64,000 nucleotides of DNA from Candidatus Tectomicrobia bacterium (GCA_016192135.1 JACPUR010000037.1:54535-118534), one strand, 5' to 3'; counted from the first letter of the stretch, positions 30,260 through 38,570 are shown. The notes: generated from the letters alone by a model not told the origin. Made by a program: numbers and translations.

Positions 30260-31500
30260 AGCGGAATCTCCCGGCCCGGGTCCCCTCCCCTCTGGAGGCT
30301 CAGCATGAGGGCCAGGTACTCCCGGAGGTGGCGGGTCACCAGGAAGTTGTCGCGCACGAAGCCGTGGGCCTGGGCGGCCATGCGCGCGTAGAGGCGGGGG
30401 TGCTGCAAGAGATAGCGGATGCGCAGGGCCGCCCCCTCGGGGGTGTTCACGAGGAAGCCCGTGTGGAAGTCGTGCACCTGGAGGCGGATGCCGCCCGTGT
30501 CCCCGCCGATGACGGGCTTGCCCTTCCACAAGCCCTCGGTGACGGTGAGGCCGAAGCCCTCGCGGGTGGATTTCTGGATGATGACGAAGGAGGCCCGCTG
30601 CAGGGCGTTGATGGTCAGGTGGGCGTCCGGGGCCAGGCTGAGCACATGGATGTCCGGGTCGTCCCCGGCGCAGGCCCGCACCTCGCCGAACATGCGTCCG
30701 CCCTCGGGGTCGTCCGCCGCGCCGCCCCCCGCCAGCACGAGCTGGGGACGGGGCCGGGTGCGGAGCATCCGGAAGGCCCGGATGACGCCGATGGGATCCT
30801 TGAAGCGGTCGAAGCGGGACACCTGCGTGAGGATGGGCCGCTTCGGGTCCAGCTGGAACCTGTCGAGCGCCGCCCGGATGTCCGCCTCCGTCAGGGGGCG
30901 GTTCTTGTCGCTCAGGGGATCGATGCTGGGCGCGATGAGGAACTGCGGGTGGGGCAGCGCCCGCGCGAACTGCGGCATGGAGAAGATGCTGGCGTCGTAC
31001 TTTCCGGCGATGGGCTCCAGCCACCGCCACACGGCGCGGTGGGGGCGGCTCGCGTCCACGTGGCAGCGCCACACCCATTTCCCCCGGCGCTCCGGGCACT
31101 TCGCGATCAGCCCGGCCGGCTGGGGGTCGTGGATGAAGACGAAGTCCGCCTCGCAGAGCCTCTCGCGCAGCGCCTGGGCGTTCCGCTCCGTCACGTCGTC
31201 GTAGGCGGCGATGTCCCCTGAGGTGAAGTCCTCCTGGAAGCCCTGGAGGCCGTTGTGGATCTTCTTGGTGGCCTGGAAGAAGGCGTCGTTGCCGACGATG
31301 ACCTCCCAGGACACCTCGAGGCCCAGGTCGCTCATTAGGGGGGTGAGCCACGCCAGTATCTCGGCCACCCCGCCGCCGTAGCGCGTCGAGTTCACGTGGA
31401 CGACCTTCCGCCCCTGCAGGCCCTCGGCGAGCTGGTGGAGCTGCGAGATGCTCTCCTGGCCCACCACCTTCGCGTAGGAGGAGATCCGCATCTCCCTCAT
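30256..31500 (-). CDS. treT: Trehalose synthase TreT (GT4 glycosyltransferase)
   Basis: 414 residues. Family landmarks recalled from Pyrococcus TreT are nearly all present: VNSTRYGGGVAEIL, SWEVIVGNDAFF, TKKIHNGLQG, FIHDPQPAGLI, WVWRCHVD, APSIDPLSDKN, TQVSRFDRFKDP, QKSTREGFGLTVTEGLWKGK and PVIGGDTGGI. TreT joins a nucleotide glucose to glucose, making trehalose directly. ATG at 31500 overlaps the stop of the upstream gene and has GGAG seven bases before it; ATG at 31491 is possible. Trehalose is a stress protectant. Pairing with a phosphatase is noteworthy. Confidence 0.9.
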   Translation of the reverse strand: MREMRISSYAKVVGQESISQLHQLAEGLQGRKVVHVNSTRYGGGVAEILAWLTPLMSDLGLEVSWEVIVGNDAFFQATKKIHNGLQGFQEDFTSGDIAAYDDVTERNAQALRERLCEADFVFIHDPQPAGLIAKCPERRGKWVWRCHVDASRPHRAVWRWLEPIAGKYDASIFSMPQFARALPHPQFLIAPSIDPLSDKNRPLTEADIRAALDRFQLDPKRPILTQVSRFDRFKDPIGVIRAFRMLRTRPRPQLVLAGGGAADDPEGGRMFGEVRACAGDDPDIHVLSLAPDAHLTINALQRASFVIIQKSTREGFGLTVTEGLWKGKPVIGGDTGGIRLQVHDFHTGFLVNTPEGAALRIRYLLQHPRLYARMAAQAHGFVRDNFLVTRHLREYLALMLSLQRGGDPGREIPL

Positions 31501-32162
31501 GCCTCCGCTCCGCCGCCGATGACCCCGCGGGCGCGCCGGATCATCTCCTGCTTCAGGTCCCGCAGGTTGAAGAACTGCACGTCCACCCCGGCCAGCGCCC
31601 CGGCCAGCCGCCGCCCCAGCTCCCCCTGCGCCTGGAGCCAGTCCGAGAAATCGTCCGGCCCCTGATGACGGGACCGGCCCTCGACGAAGTGGAAGTACAG
31701 GCTCCGGCGGGTCATCTTGCGGAGGGCGCCGAGGATGTCCTCCGGCCTCCCGATGCGCATCCCCGTATCGAACACCACGATGGACGCCTGCATGAAGTAG
31801 AAGCCCTTGCCCCAGGGCACCGAGGGGAGATGCTCGATCTCCGCGAGGCGCTCCTCCAGGATATCGAGGATGTCCGCGCGGAGGCTCTCGATGGAGGAGG
31901 CCGCGAACGGATCCAGGTTGGCGAGGCGCTCGGCCAGGATCTGGTCGCCCAGGGAGCGGTAGGCCCAGGCGGCGAAGTCGTTGGTGAACTCGGGCTCGTC
32001 GAAGCCGGGCCGGATCAGGCGCTCGATGGTGTGATGGTAGATGCTCTTGTCGGAGCAGCGGCCCGTCCGGTCGCGCAGCTCGCGAAGGTTGACGGCCGAG
32101 GGCAGGCCGTCCATCCGCACGATCAAGGCGCAGGATTTGACCTCGAACGGGCCGGCTGCCAT
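31497..32162 (-). CDS. Uncharacterised protein of the trehalose operon, DUF5752-like
   Basis: 221 residues, soluble, no signal peptide or membrane span. Features include SIYHHTIERLIRPGF, FTNDFAAWAYRSLGDQ, GFYFMQASIVVFDTGM, RRSLYFHFVEGR and NLRDLKQEMIRR. I recall this pattern from proteins labelled DUF5752 that lie beside trehalose genes; the assignment is from memory. The start was set at 32162, which has GGAGGG at good spacing, rather than the upstream ATG at 32189. Its stop overlaps treT. It may be a regulatory or structural partner, or an activity that binds the sugar; no catalytic motif is evident. Confidence 0.75.
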   Translation of the reverse strand: MAAGPFEVKSCALIVRMDGLPSAVNLRELRDRTGRCSDKSIYHHTIERLIRPGFDEPEFTNDFAAWAYRSLGDQILAERLANLDPFAASSIESLRADILDILEERLAEIEHLPSVPWGKGFYFMQASIVVFDTGMRIGRPEDILGALRKMTRRSLYFHFVEGRSRHQGPDDFSDWLQAQGELGRRLAGALAGVDVQFFNLRDLKQEMIRRARGVIGGGAEA

Positions 32163-32208
32163 CCCGGTCCCTCCAACCGGCGGCGTCATGGAGGCGGTGG
32201 CGGAACGA

Positions 32209-32226
32209 GAAGAAAACCTTTTCTTC
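32209..32226 (-). promoter_or_regulatory. Inverted repeat before the trehalose operon
   Basis: Perfect 8-base arms GAAGAAAA / TTTTCTTC around CC, 47 bases before the start at 32162 and in an AT-rich patch of the divergent gap. It could be an operator or, on the minus strand, a weak hairpin. Function not shown. Confidence 0.4.
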
Positions 32227-32295
32227 GCCCGGCCGGAGGCCGGTGGACGAGCCGACCCTCATCCTGACACATGGCGGCGCTTTTTTACACCCCCT

Positions 32296-32324
32296 TTGAT
32301 CCCGCACCCTCCACCCGCTAAAAT
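32296..32324 (+). promoter_or_regulatory. Candidate promoter for the MscS-type channel
   Basis: TTGATC at 32296-32301, a 17-base spacer and TAAAAT at 32319-32324, five of six in the -10. About 120 bases before the gene, in the divergent region shared with the trehalose operon. Confidence 0.5.
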
Positions 32325-32442
32325 ATCCGTGATTCGGCCTTTTAAGCCCGCCCGGCGCGGTTCCGCCTCTCTCGTCAGGATGACCGCCTCTCCTGGGGGA
32401 TGCCCGCCGCCGGACCTCCCGCTCCCCGCCCAAGGAATGATG

Positions 32443-34740
32443 ATGCCCCGGACGATACGCCTGACGCTCAATTCTCTCGCCCTCGGGCTCGCCTGCGCCG
32501 CCGGGCTGGCGCTGTGCCTGCCGGAAGGGGCCCTCGCGGCGCCGGCGTCCTCCCCGCCCGCGGAAGGGATCCAGCGGCAGGAGATCGAGTCGCTCATCCG
32601 GCGCATCGAGAACCCCAAGGAGCGGGAGGCCCTCGTCCGCCAGCTCCGCCTCCTCCTCGGCGCCCAGCGCGGGGAGGCGCCCCCGGCGCCCCCGAAAGAA
32701 GATACCTCCTCCTTCGACCATTTCTTCGCCGAGACGGTGCAACGGCTGAACCAGACCGTCCGGGAGACCCTGGCCTCCTTCGAGATGGTGCCCGAGAAGC
32801 TGGCCCGCATCCCGGAGCGGTGGGAAGAAGCCTTCTCCCGCCACGGCGGGCTGCAGGCGGGCCTGCGGTTCCTCGTCGCGCTGGCCGCGGCCCTCGCCTT
32901 CCTGGCCGCCGCCCGGTTCCTCCTGCGGAGGCTCCTGCCCAAGCCCTCGGGCGACGGGACGGGCCACGGCTGGTTCTTCCGCGTCCTGGCGGCCCTCAGG
33001 GAGTGGCTGGAGCGGGTCCTCCCGGCCGGGGCCCTGCTGGCCGGGGGCTCCCTTCTCGTGGTGCTCCTCGGCCTGGGGCGGACGGAGGAGGGCCTCCTCC
33101 TCATCTTCCTCTGGGCCGTCTTCCTGCAGCTGTTCCTGCAGGGGGCGGTGGCGGCCTTCCTGGCGCCCGAGCGGCCGGGATGGCGGCCCGTGCCGGTAGA
33201 AGACGAAACGGCCGTCTACTTCTCCCTCTGGTCCAACCGTTTCATCCTCGTGGGGGTGTGGGGGGAGGCGCTCGCCCAGGTGTGCCGCGCCCTGGACCTG
33301 GGGCCGGAGCTCCCTCTCCTCGTCTCCCACGCCTACCGCTTCATCCTCCTGCTCCAGATCCTCGTGATGGTGTTCCAGCAGCGCGACCGGGCGCGCGCCT
33401 TCCTCTCGCTCCGGGAGCCGGAGAACGCCCCGGGCCCGGTCCGCGTCGCCGTCCACGCCTGGAACATCGCCGCCGCCCGCTGGCACCTCATCGCGGTCCC
33501 CTATTTCGTGATCTTCTACCTGTTCTGGACGGGAGGCTCCCGGGCCCGGCTCCGCCTGCTCATCGAGGCCACCGTCCTCACCGTCGTCATCGCCGCGGCG
33601 GCCCTCGCCTTGAGCCGGCTGGCCCAGCTCGGCACCCGGCGCCTGTTCGCCGTGAACGAGCGCCTCCGCCGGCTCGTGCCCGGCATCGAGTACCGGGTGA
33701 ACCTCTACACCCCGGTCATCACAACCGCCCTGGTCGTCCTCGTCTGGGCCGGGGCCGCGCTCCTCATCCTGGACGCCTGGGGCGTGCCCACGCTGGCCCT
33801 CCTCTTCTCCCGGGCCGGGCTGGCCCTCCTCGGAAGCCTCCTCGGCATCGCCCTGACCACCGCCGTCGCCGCCCTTCTCATCGAGGCGGCCCGCGCCGCC
33901 CTGGAGTACTTCCTCACCGGGCGGAGGCGGGCGGACGGCACGCCCCGCATCCCCACGCCGCAGCAGCGCACCCTCCTCCCGCTCGCCTTCTCGGTCTTCA
34001 AGTGGGCCGTCATCGTGGGCGCCTCGATCAGCATCATGGCCAACGTGGGGGTGAACGTGGCCCCCATCCTGGCCGGCGCCGGCATCATCGGCCTGGCGGT
34101 GGGCTTCGGGGCCCAGTCCCTCGTCAAGGACGTGATCACCGGCGTCTTCATGCTCCTCGAGAACAACATCGCCGTGGGGGACGTGGTGAAGGTGAAGGAC
34201 ATCGGCGGCTTCGTCGAGGGCTTCAACCTGCGCTCGGTGCGCCTGCGGGACTACGACGGCAACGTGCACGTCATCCCCAACGGCTCCATCGACGTGGTGA
34301 CCAACTTCACCAAGGAGTTCAGCCAGGCCGTCTTCGAGATCGGGGTGGCCTACCGGGAGAACGTGGACGAGGTCATCGAGGTCATCCGGGAGGTCGCCGA
34401 GGGGATGCGCGCCGACCCCGAGTGGAGCTCCATGATCCTCGAGCCGGTAGAGATCGCCGGGCTCGACAAGTTCGCCGACTCGGCCGTCGTCATCAAGGGG
34501 CGCTTCAAGACCCGGCCCATCAAGCAGTGGTCCGTGCGGCGCGAGTTCTACCGCCGCATCAAGAACACCTTCGACGCCCGGGGCATCGAGATCCCCTTCC
34601 CCTACCGCACCCTCGCCTGGGCCCAGCCCAAGGGGGGCGAGGGAGGCTCGGGCGACGGCCAGAAAGCGGCCGGAGCGCCCTTCCCCGCCGCGACCGGAAA
34701 GGGCGAGCGCCCGCAGGAGGGCCGCAAGGAGGGGGCCTAG
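32443..34740 (+). CDS. Large MscS-family mechanosensitive channel
   Basis: 765 residues. Signal-like N-terminus (1-30), a periplasmic helical region (about 30-130), about nine membrane spans, then the MscS pore helix: AGAGIIGLAVGFGAQSLVKD and GVFMLLENNIAVGDVV. The beta domain follows (RLRDYDGNVHVIPNGSI) and the C-terminal domain, ending in a Gly/Lys-rich tail. Three ATGs in a row occur at 32437-32445; AAGGA best fits the third. Size and extra spans resemble YbiO/MscM-type channels. Releases solutes on hypo-osmotic shock, which fits its divergence from trehalose genes. Confidence 0.92.
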   Translation: MPRTIRLTLNSLALGLACAAGLALCLPEGALAAPASSPPAEGIQRQEIESLIRRIENPKEREALVRQLRLLLGAQRGEAPPAPPKEDTSSFDHFFAETVQRLNQTVRETLASFEMVPEKLARIPERWEEAFSRHGGLQAGLRFLVALAAALAFLAAARFLLRRLLPKPSGDGTGHGWFFRVLAALREWLERVLPAGALLAGGSLLVVLLGLGRTEEGLLLIFLWAVFLQLFLQGAVAAFLAPERPGWRPVPVEDETAVYFSLWSNRFILVGVWGEALAQVCRALDLGPELPLLVSHAYRFILLLQILVMVFQQRDRARAFLSLREPENAPGPVRVAVHAWNIAAARWHLIAVPYFVIFYLFWTGGSRARLRLLIEATVLTVVIAAAALALSRLAQLGTRRLFAVNERLRRLVPGIEYRVNLYTPVITTALVVLVWAGAALLILDAWGVPTLALLFSRAGLALLGSLLGIALTTAVAALLIEAARAALEYFLTGRRRADGTPRIPTPQQRTLLPLAFSVFKWAVIVGASISIMANVGVNVAPILAGAGIIGLAVGFGAQSLVKDVITGVFMLLENNIAVGDVVKVKDIGGFVEGFNLRSVRLRDYDGNVHVIPNGSIDVVTNFTKEFSQAVFEIGVAYRENVDEVIEVIREVAEGMRADPEWSSMILEPVEIAGLDKFADSAVVIKGRFKTRPIKQWSVRREFYRRIKNTFDARGIEIPFPYRTLAWAQPKGGEGGSGDGQKAAGAPFPAATGKGERPQEGRKEGA

Positions 34741-34762
34741 CCGCGCGACACAGCGCCCTCCC

Positions 34763-34790
34763 GACAGTCGACTGTCTTTCCCCCCTTTAA
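34763..34790 (+). terminator. Possible terminator after the channel gene
   Basis: A 14-base perfect palindrome GACAGTCGACTGTC is followed by TTTCCCCCCTTT. The stem is short and the T-run is broken, so termination is likely but not certain. Confidence 0.4.
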
Positions 34791-34903
34791 ATGCTCTTTT
34801 TCCATTAATATCCGTTACTAACCGTTACTTCCCCCATTTGAAACTCTCTTCAAAACTCCTTTTTCATGCCCTTTTTCCCTCAATATCCCTTATTAACCGT
34901 GAC
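34791..34903 (+). repeat. Pair of imperfect 38-base direct repeats
   Basis: Copies at 34791-34828 and 34866-34903, period 75, about 31 of 38 bases identical. Shared blocks are ATGC.CTTTTTCC, AATATCC.TTA and TAACCGT.AC. The sequence is AT-rich in a GC-rich genome. The role is unknown; binding sites or a decayed element are possible. No third copy was seen in the window. Confidence 0.7.
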
Positions 34904-35210
34904 AAAAGGGCCAGCGGCTTCCCGCTCTGCAGGGGCAGCCTTCCCCCCAAAAGGCGATGCCCGCCCTCGGGCAAGATACATCCATCCTCCCCTGAGCCAT
35001 TTACCGCAATTTCGCGCAAATCGCGCCATTTTCCGTCACGGGATGAATTTCGGGGGCCGTGCCCTCAATTCGGCATGCTTCGCCCCCTACAGACCCCCGC
35101 CCCCCCGCAAACCGCCGAACCCCCTCGCCCCGGCCCCAAAAATCGGATAAAATATTCCCCTATTTAGGACCGGGGCCTCCGGCCCCCCGACGAGGAAAGG
35201 GAGGATCCCC

Positions 35211-35840
35211 ATGGCAGAGCCCGAGATCGCGGCCCAGATCGACACGCAGGAAGAGCTCCGCGCCCACTACGGCGAGGTCAACTACCGCGCCCGCCTGAAG
35301 CAGCTTCCCAAGCTGGAGAAGCACAGCAAGCGCTTCATCTCCCTCTCCCCCTTCTTCGTCCTCTCGACCGCGAGCGGCAAGGGCACCGACGCCTCCCCCC
35401 GGGGCGACGCCCCCGGCTTCGTGAAGATCCTGGACGACCGAACCCTCGCCATCCCCGACCGCCCCGGCAACAACCGGGTGGATTCCTTCTCCAACATCCT
35501 CGAGAACCCCAGCGTCGGCCTCCTCTTCCTCGTCCCCGGCATCAACGAGACCCTGCGCGTGAACGGCAGGGCCCGCATCACCACCGACCCGGCCGTCCTC
35601 GCCGGGCACGCCTTCCAGGGCAAGCTCCCGCGCTCGGTCATGCTGGTCGAGGTGGAGGAGGTCTTCCTCCACTGCGCCAAGGCCCTCATGCGCTCGAAGC
35701 TCTGGGACCCCGCCCGCCACGTGGACCGCAAGGACTTCCCCTCCATGGGCGAGTGCCTGGCCGAGCAGATCGGCGGCGGCCTCGATCCCAGGAAGGTCGA
35801 GGAGGAGGTCTTCGAGGGCTACCGGAAAAATCTGTACTGA
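35211..35840 (+). CDS. FMN-binding split-barrel protein, pyridoxamine-oxidase-like (MSMEG_1061 type)
   Basis: 209 residues. Pattern FISLSPFFVLSTASGKGTDASPRGD, then IPDRPGNNRVDSFSNILENPSVGLLFLVPG and INETLRVNGRA, is that of the flavin/F420 split-barrel subfamily named after MSMEG_1061. It probably binds FMN or a related cofactor and acts as an oxidoreductase; the substrate is unknown. GGAGG lies before the ATG. A strong terminator follows, so it is likely a single-gene unit. Confidence 0.85.
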   Translation: MAEPEIAAQIDTQEELRAHYGEVNYRARLKQLPKLEKHSKRFISLSPFFVLSTASGKGTDASPRGDAPGFVKILDDRTLAIPDRPGNNRVDSFSNILENPSVGLLFLVPGINETLRVNGRARITTDPAVLAGHAFQGKLPRSVMLVEVEEVFLHCAKALMRSKLWDPARHVDRKDFPSMGECLAEQIGGGLDPRKVEEEVFEGYRKNLY

Positions 35841-35862
35841 GAACCCAACAGCGCGAAAACGA

Positions 35863-35891
35863 GAGGCGCCCCGCAAGGGCGCCTCTTTTTT
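35863..35891 (+). terminator. Intrinsic terminator after the FMN-binding protein
   Basis: Perfect 9-base stem GAGGCGCCC / GGGCGCCTC, loop CGCAA, then TTTTTT at 35886-35891. It is 22 bases after the stop. Confidence 0.9.
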
Positions 35892-35935
35892 GTCCATTCC
35901 CGGTGCACGGGGGGATCGAACCGGTGGCTTGCACG

Positions 35936-36094
35936 ATGCGCTTTAAAAGCGAGGACCAGATCGACCTGGAGGAGGGGTTGAAGGCGCTGGAGGCCATCAA
36001 GGCGGGGAAGGAAGTCCCCGTCCCCATCGAGGAGGCCCTCAAGCGCATCGGCTACAAGCCGCGCAAGAAGAAGGCCCGCGCCAAAAAGAAATAG
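35936..36094 (+). CDS. Small basic-tailed protein of unknown function
   Basis: 52 residues: an amphipathic acidic/helical front (EDQIDLEEGLKALEAIKAG), PIEEALKRIGYKP, and a Lys/Arg tail of about 11 residues. No family recognised. The ribosome site is weak before ATG 35936; a GTG at 35924 with GGGGGGA eight bases upstream is an alternative start. The amino-acid pattern is protein-like and the frame is open. A nucleic-acid-binding tail is possible but not shown. Confidence 0.5.
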   Translation: MRFKSEDQIDLEEGLKALEAIKAGKEVPVPIEEALKRIGYKPRKKKARAKKK

Positions 36095-36207
36095 AAACCG
36101 CCTTGCGCCACAGGTATTCCTCCGATTCGACCCCTCGCATCGTTCGGACGCCCTGAGGGAAATTCGCCTCGTCCCCGGCGGTTTTTCCGCCCATCCGAAT
36201 TTCGGAC

Positions 36208-36236
36208 TTGACGGGGGATATGGGTGTATCTACACT
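36208..36236 (+). promoter_or_regulatory. Promoter of a leaderless marR gene
   Basis: TTGACG at 36208-36213, exactly 17 bases, then TACACT at 36231-36236. The expected start of transcription is about seven bases on, at the ATG pair 36240-36245, so the mRNA would have no leader. No ribosome site precedes the ATG, in agreement. Confidence 0.6.
36224..36235 (+). promoter_or_regulatory. Palindrome overlapping the marR -10 box
   Basis: GTGTA-TC-TACAC, a perfect inverted repeat that covers the -10 element. It fits an operator for autorepression by the MarR protein encoded immediately downstream; that use is inference. Confidence 0.5.
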
Positions 36237-36239
36237 TAA

Positions 36240-36653
36240 ATGATGCGCGCCGCCATCGATCTCGCCGAATGCAGGGCGTGCCACTGCCTCGCCGCGCGCC
36301 GGCGGGCCCGGGCGATCACCCGGCTGTACGAGGAGAAGCTGCGCCCGCACGGCCTGCGCGCGACGCAGTTCTCCATCCTCGCCGCCCTGGCGTTGAAAGG
36401 ACGGGCGCCGATTGGGGAGCTCGCCCGGGTGCTCGGGCTCGAGCGCACCACCCTCACCCGGAGCGCGGCGCTGCTCGAGCGGAACGGCTGGATCGCCGCC
36501 GGCCCGTCCCGGGACGCGCGGGAGCGCCCCCTCCGCCTGACTCCGGCGGGGCGCCGGAAGCTCAAGGAGGCCTTCCCCGCCTGGAAGGAGGCGCAGGACC
36601 GCATCGGCCGGGAAGGCAAGCCGGGCACGGCGAAGAATCATGCGGCCCAATGA
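36240..36653 (+). CDS. MarR-family transcriptional regulator
   Basis: 137 residues. Winged helix at about 30-115: LRPHGLRATQFSILAALALKG, IGELARVLGLERTTLTRSAALLERNGWI, then the wing with DARERPLRLTPAGRRKL. An N-terminal CRACHC cluster occurs in a subgroup of MarR proteins and could sense oxidation or metal. The expected start is ATG 36240 or 36243 on a leaderless message. It precedes a VOC gene in the same direction, a plausible target. Confidence 0.88.
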   Translation: MMRAAIDLAECRACHCLAARRRARAITRLYEEKLRPHGLRATQFSILAALALKGRAPIGELARVLGLERTTLTRSAALLERNGWIAAGPSRDARERPLRLTPAGRRKLKEAFPAWKEAQDRIGREGKPGTAKNHAAQ

Positions 36654-36671
36654 CCGCCTGAGGCGCGAAAC

Positions 36672-36700
36672 CTGAAGGGTGCGGATTTATGATGTAGAAT
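36672..36700 (+). promoter_or_regulatory. Weak candidate promoter for the VOC gene
   Basis: TAGAAT at 36695-36700 is a good -10 (five of six). CTGAAG 17 bases upstream is a poor -35. About 95 bases before the gene. Confidence 0.3.
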
Positions 36701-36794
36701 GGCTTTTTCCGGAACATACGGCCCCAGCCTGACCCATATTGAGCTCTTCCGCCTCAACCCAATGCCGCCGAGATCATCGAAGAAGGAAGTCATC

Positions 36795-37274
36795 ATGGCC
36801 AAGCCCATCCCCGACGGATTCCACGCCGTGACGCCGACCCTGACTCTCGACGACGCCGCCCAGGCGCTCGACTTCTACAAGCGCGCCCTGGGCGCCCAAG
36901 AGCTGATGCGGATGCCCGGCCCCGGCGGCCGCATCATGCACGCCATGATCAAGCTCGGCGACTCCATCGTCATGATGGGCGATGAGTCCCCCGACATGCC
37001 CGAGTGCCGCTCGCCGAAATCCGCCGGCGCCCGCACGGCCGGGCTCTACGTGTACGTGCCCGACGCGGATGCCGCCTTCAAGCGCGCGGCGGACGCCGGG
37101 GCGAAGGTCGTACAGCCGCCGGCCGACATGTTCTGGGGAGACCGCGCCGCCACCATCGAGGACCCCTCCGGGCACCAGTGGACGCTGGCCACCCACCGGG
37201 AGGACCTCACGCCCGAGGAGATCGGCCGGCGCCAGAAGGAGTTCTTCGCCTCGATGAGCCAGCAGAAGGCGTAG
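36795..37274 (+). CDS. VOC-family protein, PhnB/glyoxalase-like
   Basis: 159 residues of two beta-alpha-beta-beta-beta units. VTPTLTLDDAAQALDFYKRALGA opens the domain; HAMIKLGDSIVMMGDE, ADAAFKRAADAGAKVVQPPADMFWGDR and IEDPSGHQWTLATH follow. The order matches PhnB-like members of the glyoxalase/bleomycin-resistance superfamily. The metal ligands and substrate are uncertain. AAGGAAGT precedes ATG 36795. Confidence 0.87.
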   Translation: MAKPIPDGFHAVTPTLTLDDAAQALDFYKRALGAQELMRMPGPGGRIMHAMIKLGDSIVMMGDESPDMPECRSPKSAGARTAGLYVYVPDADAAFKRAADAGAKVVQPPADMFWGDRAATIEDPSGHQWTLATHREDLTPEEIGRRQKEFFASMSQQKA

Positions 37275-37353
37275 GGTTATGCGTGAGGCCAGGTATTCTA
37301 GGTGCCGCCTTCTGCCCCCCTCGTGAGAGGGCAAGCCCGGGAAGGAACGGGAT

Positions 37354-38529
37354 ATGAGCCAAGTGAGATTGCTGGTCGGCACCCGCAAGGGCGCCTTCGT
37401 CCTGACCTCGGACGGGAAGCGCGGGCGCTGGGACGTGGCCGGCCCCCACTTCGGGGGCTGGGAGATCTACCACATGAAGGGCTCCCCGGCCGACCCGGAC
37501 CGACTGTACGCCTCCCAGACGAGCGCCTGGTTCGGCCAGATCATCCAGCGCTCGAGCGACGGCGGGAAGACCTGGGAGACGCCCGGCGGGGAGAAGATGC
37601 CCGACCCCTACGGCCCGCCCGCCGGGGTGAGCAATAAGTTCGTCTACGACACCTCCCCCGAGACCGGCAAGCCCCTCACCACGCACCAGTGGTACGACGG
37701 CACGCAGCACCCGTGGGAGTTCAAGCGGGTCTGGCACCTCGAGCCCTCCCTGACCGATCCGGACACGGTGTACGCCGGCGTGGAGGACGCTTCCCTCTTC
37801 CGCACGGCGGACGGCGGCCGCTCATGGCAGGAACTCCCCGGGCTGCGCGGCACGCAGGGGAACCTCTGGGCGCCGGGAGCGGGGGGCATGTGCTTGCACA
37901 CCATCCTGCTCGATCCGGGCAACCCCAAGCGGATATTCATCGCCATCTCGGCCGCGGGCGCCTTCCGGTCGGACGACGCCGGCCGGACGTGGCGGCCGGT
38001 GAACCGCGGGTTGAAGTCTCAATACATCCCAAACCCCGAGGCGGAGGTGGGCCACTGCGTCCACCGCATCGCCATGCACCCCTCTCGCCCCGGCGTCCTC
38101 TTCATGCAGAAACACTGGGACGTGATGCGCAGCGACGACGCGGGCGATTCGTGGCGGGAGGTGAGCGGGGATCTGCCCACCGACTTCGGTTTCCCCATCG
38201 AGGTCCACGCCCACGAGCCCGAGACCGTCTACGTCGTCCCCATCAAGAGCGACTCCGAGCACTATCCCCCCGAGGGCAAGCTGCGCGTCTACCGCAGCCG
38301 CTCGGGCGGGAACGAATGGGAGCCCCTCGCGAAGGGCCTGCCTCAGCGCGACTGCTACGTGAACGTGCTGCGCGACGCGATGGCCGTGGACAGGCTCGAC
38401 CCCTGCGGCGTCTACTTCGGAACGACCGGCGGGCAGGTCTACGCCTCGGCGGACGGCGGAGACAACTGGGCGCCCATCGTCCGGGACCTCCCGGCCGTGC
38501 TCTCGGTCGAAGCCCAGACGCTGCCGTGA
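37354..38529 (+). CDS. BNR/Asp-box repeat beta-propeller protein (sialidase-like fold)
   Basis: 391 residues, no signal peptide, so probably cytoplasmic. Five Asp-box repeats are visible: [32 protein letters not shown] and SADGGDNW, spaced like blades of a propeller. It opens with [12 protein letters not shown]. Such proteins are often labelled exo-alpha-sialidase, but no sialidase arginine triad is evident, so that label is not supported. GGAAGGA precedes the ATG. A lower-GC VOC gene and a ubiquitin-like gene follow it closely. Confidence 0.85.
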   Translation: MSQVRLLVGTRKGAFVLTSDGKRGRWDVAGPHFGGWEIYHMKGSPADPDRLYASQTSAWFGQIIQRSSDGGKTWETPGGEKMPDPYGPPAGVSNKFVYDTSPETGKPLTTHQWYDGTQHPWEFKRVWHLEPSLTDPDTVYAGVEDASLFRTADGGRSWQELPGLRGTQGNLWAPGAGGMCLHTILLDPGNPKRIFIAISAAGAFRSDDAGRTWRPVNRGLKSQYIPNPEAEVGHCVHRIAMHPSRPGVLFMQKHWDVMRSDDAGDSWREVSGDLPTDFGFPIEVHAHEPETVYVVPIKSDSEHYPPEGKLRVYRSRSGGNEWEPLAKGLPQRDCYVNVLRDAMAVDRLDPCGVYFGTTGGQVYASADGGDNWAPIVRDLPAVLSVEAQTLP

Positions 38530-38570
38530 CCAATATGAAGATGGCGGGATGAATGAAGGAGGGAAAATCC

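Larger units (their letters stand above)
34741..35210 (+). other. Low-GC intergenic stretch after the channel gene
   Basis: About 470 bases with no credible gene. It begins with the palindrome GACAGTCGACTGTC (34763-34776) and T-rich sequence. It then holds two imperfect 38-base direct repeats, a small hairpin TGCCCG/CGGGCA near 34957, and a TAAAAT box at 35148-35153 without a -35. The short open frames here have no ribosome site or family pattern. Confidence 0.6.

Noticed and set aside
30256..34269. A 1337-codon open frame on the minus strand, reaching across the MscS gene
   Set aside because: Only the part from 31500 down is TreT. The rest is antisense to the channel gene, has Gly/Arg/Pro-biased composition and no family signature. 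Long antisense frames are expected at this GC content.
34791..34903. A CRISPR-like array
   Set aside because: Only two imperfect copies, no regular spacer set and no cas genes.
34838..35298. Short open frames in the gap after the channel gene
   Set aside because: They overlap each other, lack ribosome sites, and have Pro/Arg/Ser-rich translations typical of non-coding DNA.
35898..35970. A second tRNA gene on the minus strand
   Set aside because: It has a T-loop-like GTTCGATC and an anticodon-like hairpin, but the T-stem does not pair beyond two bases and no 5-prime acceptor arm matches. At best it is a fragment.
37354..38529. A true exo-alpha-sialidase
   Set aside because: Asp-boxes are present, but no arginine triad or catalytic Tyr/Glu pair of sialidases can be made out, and there is no signal peptide.
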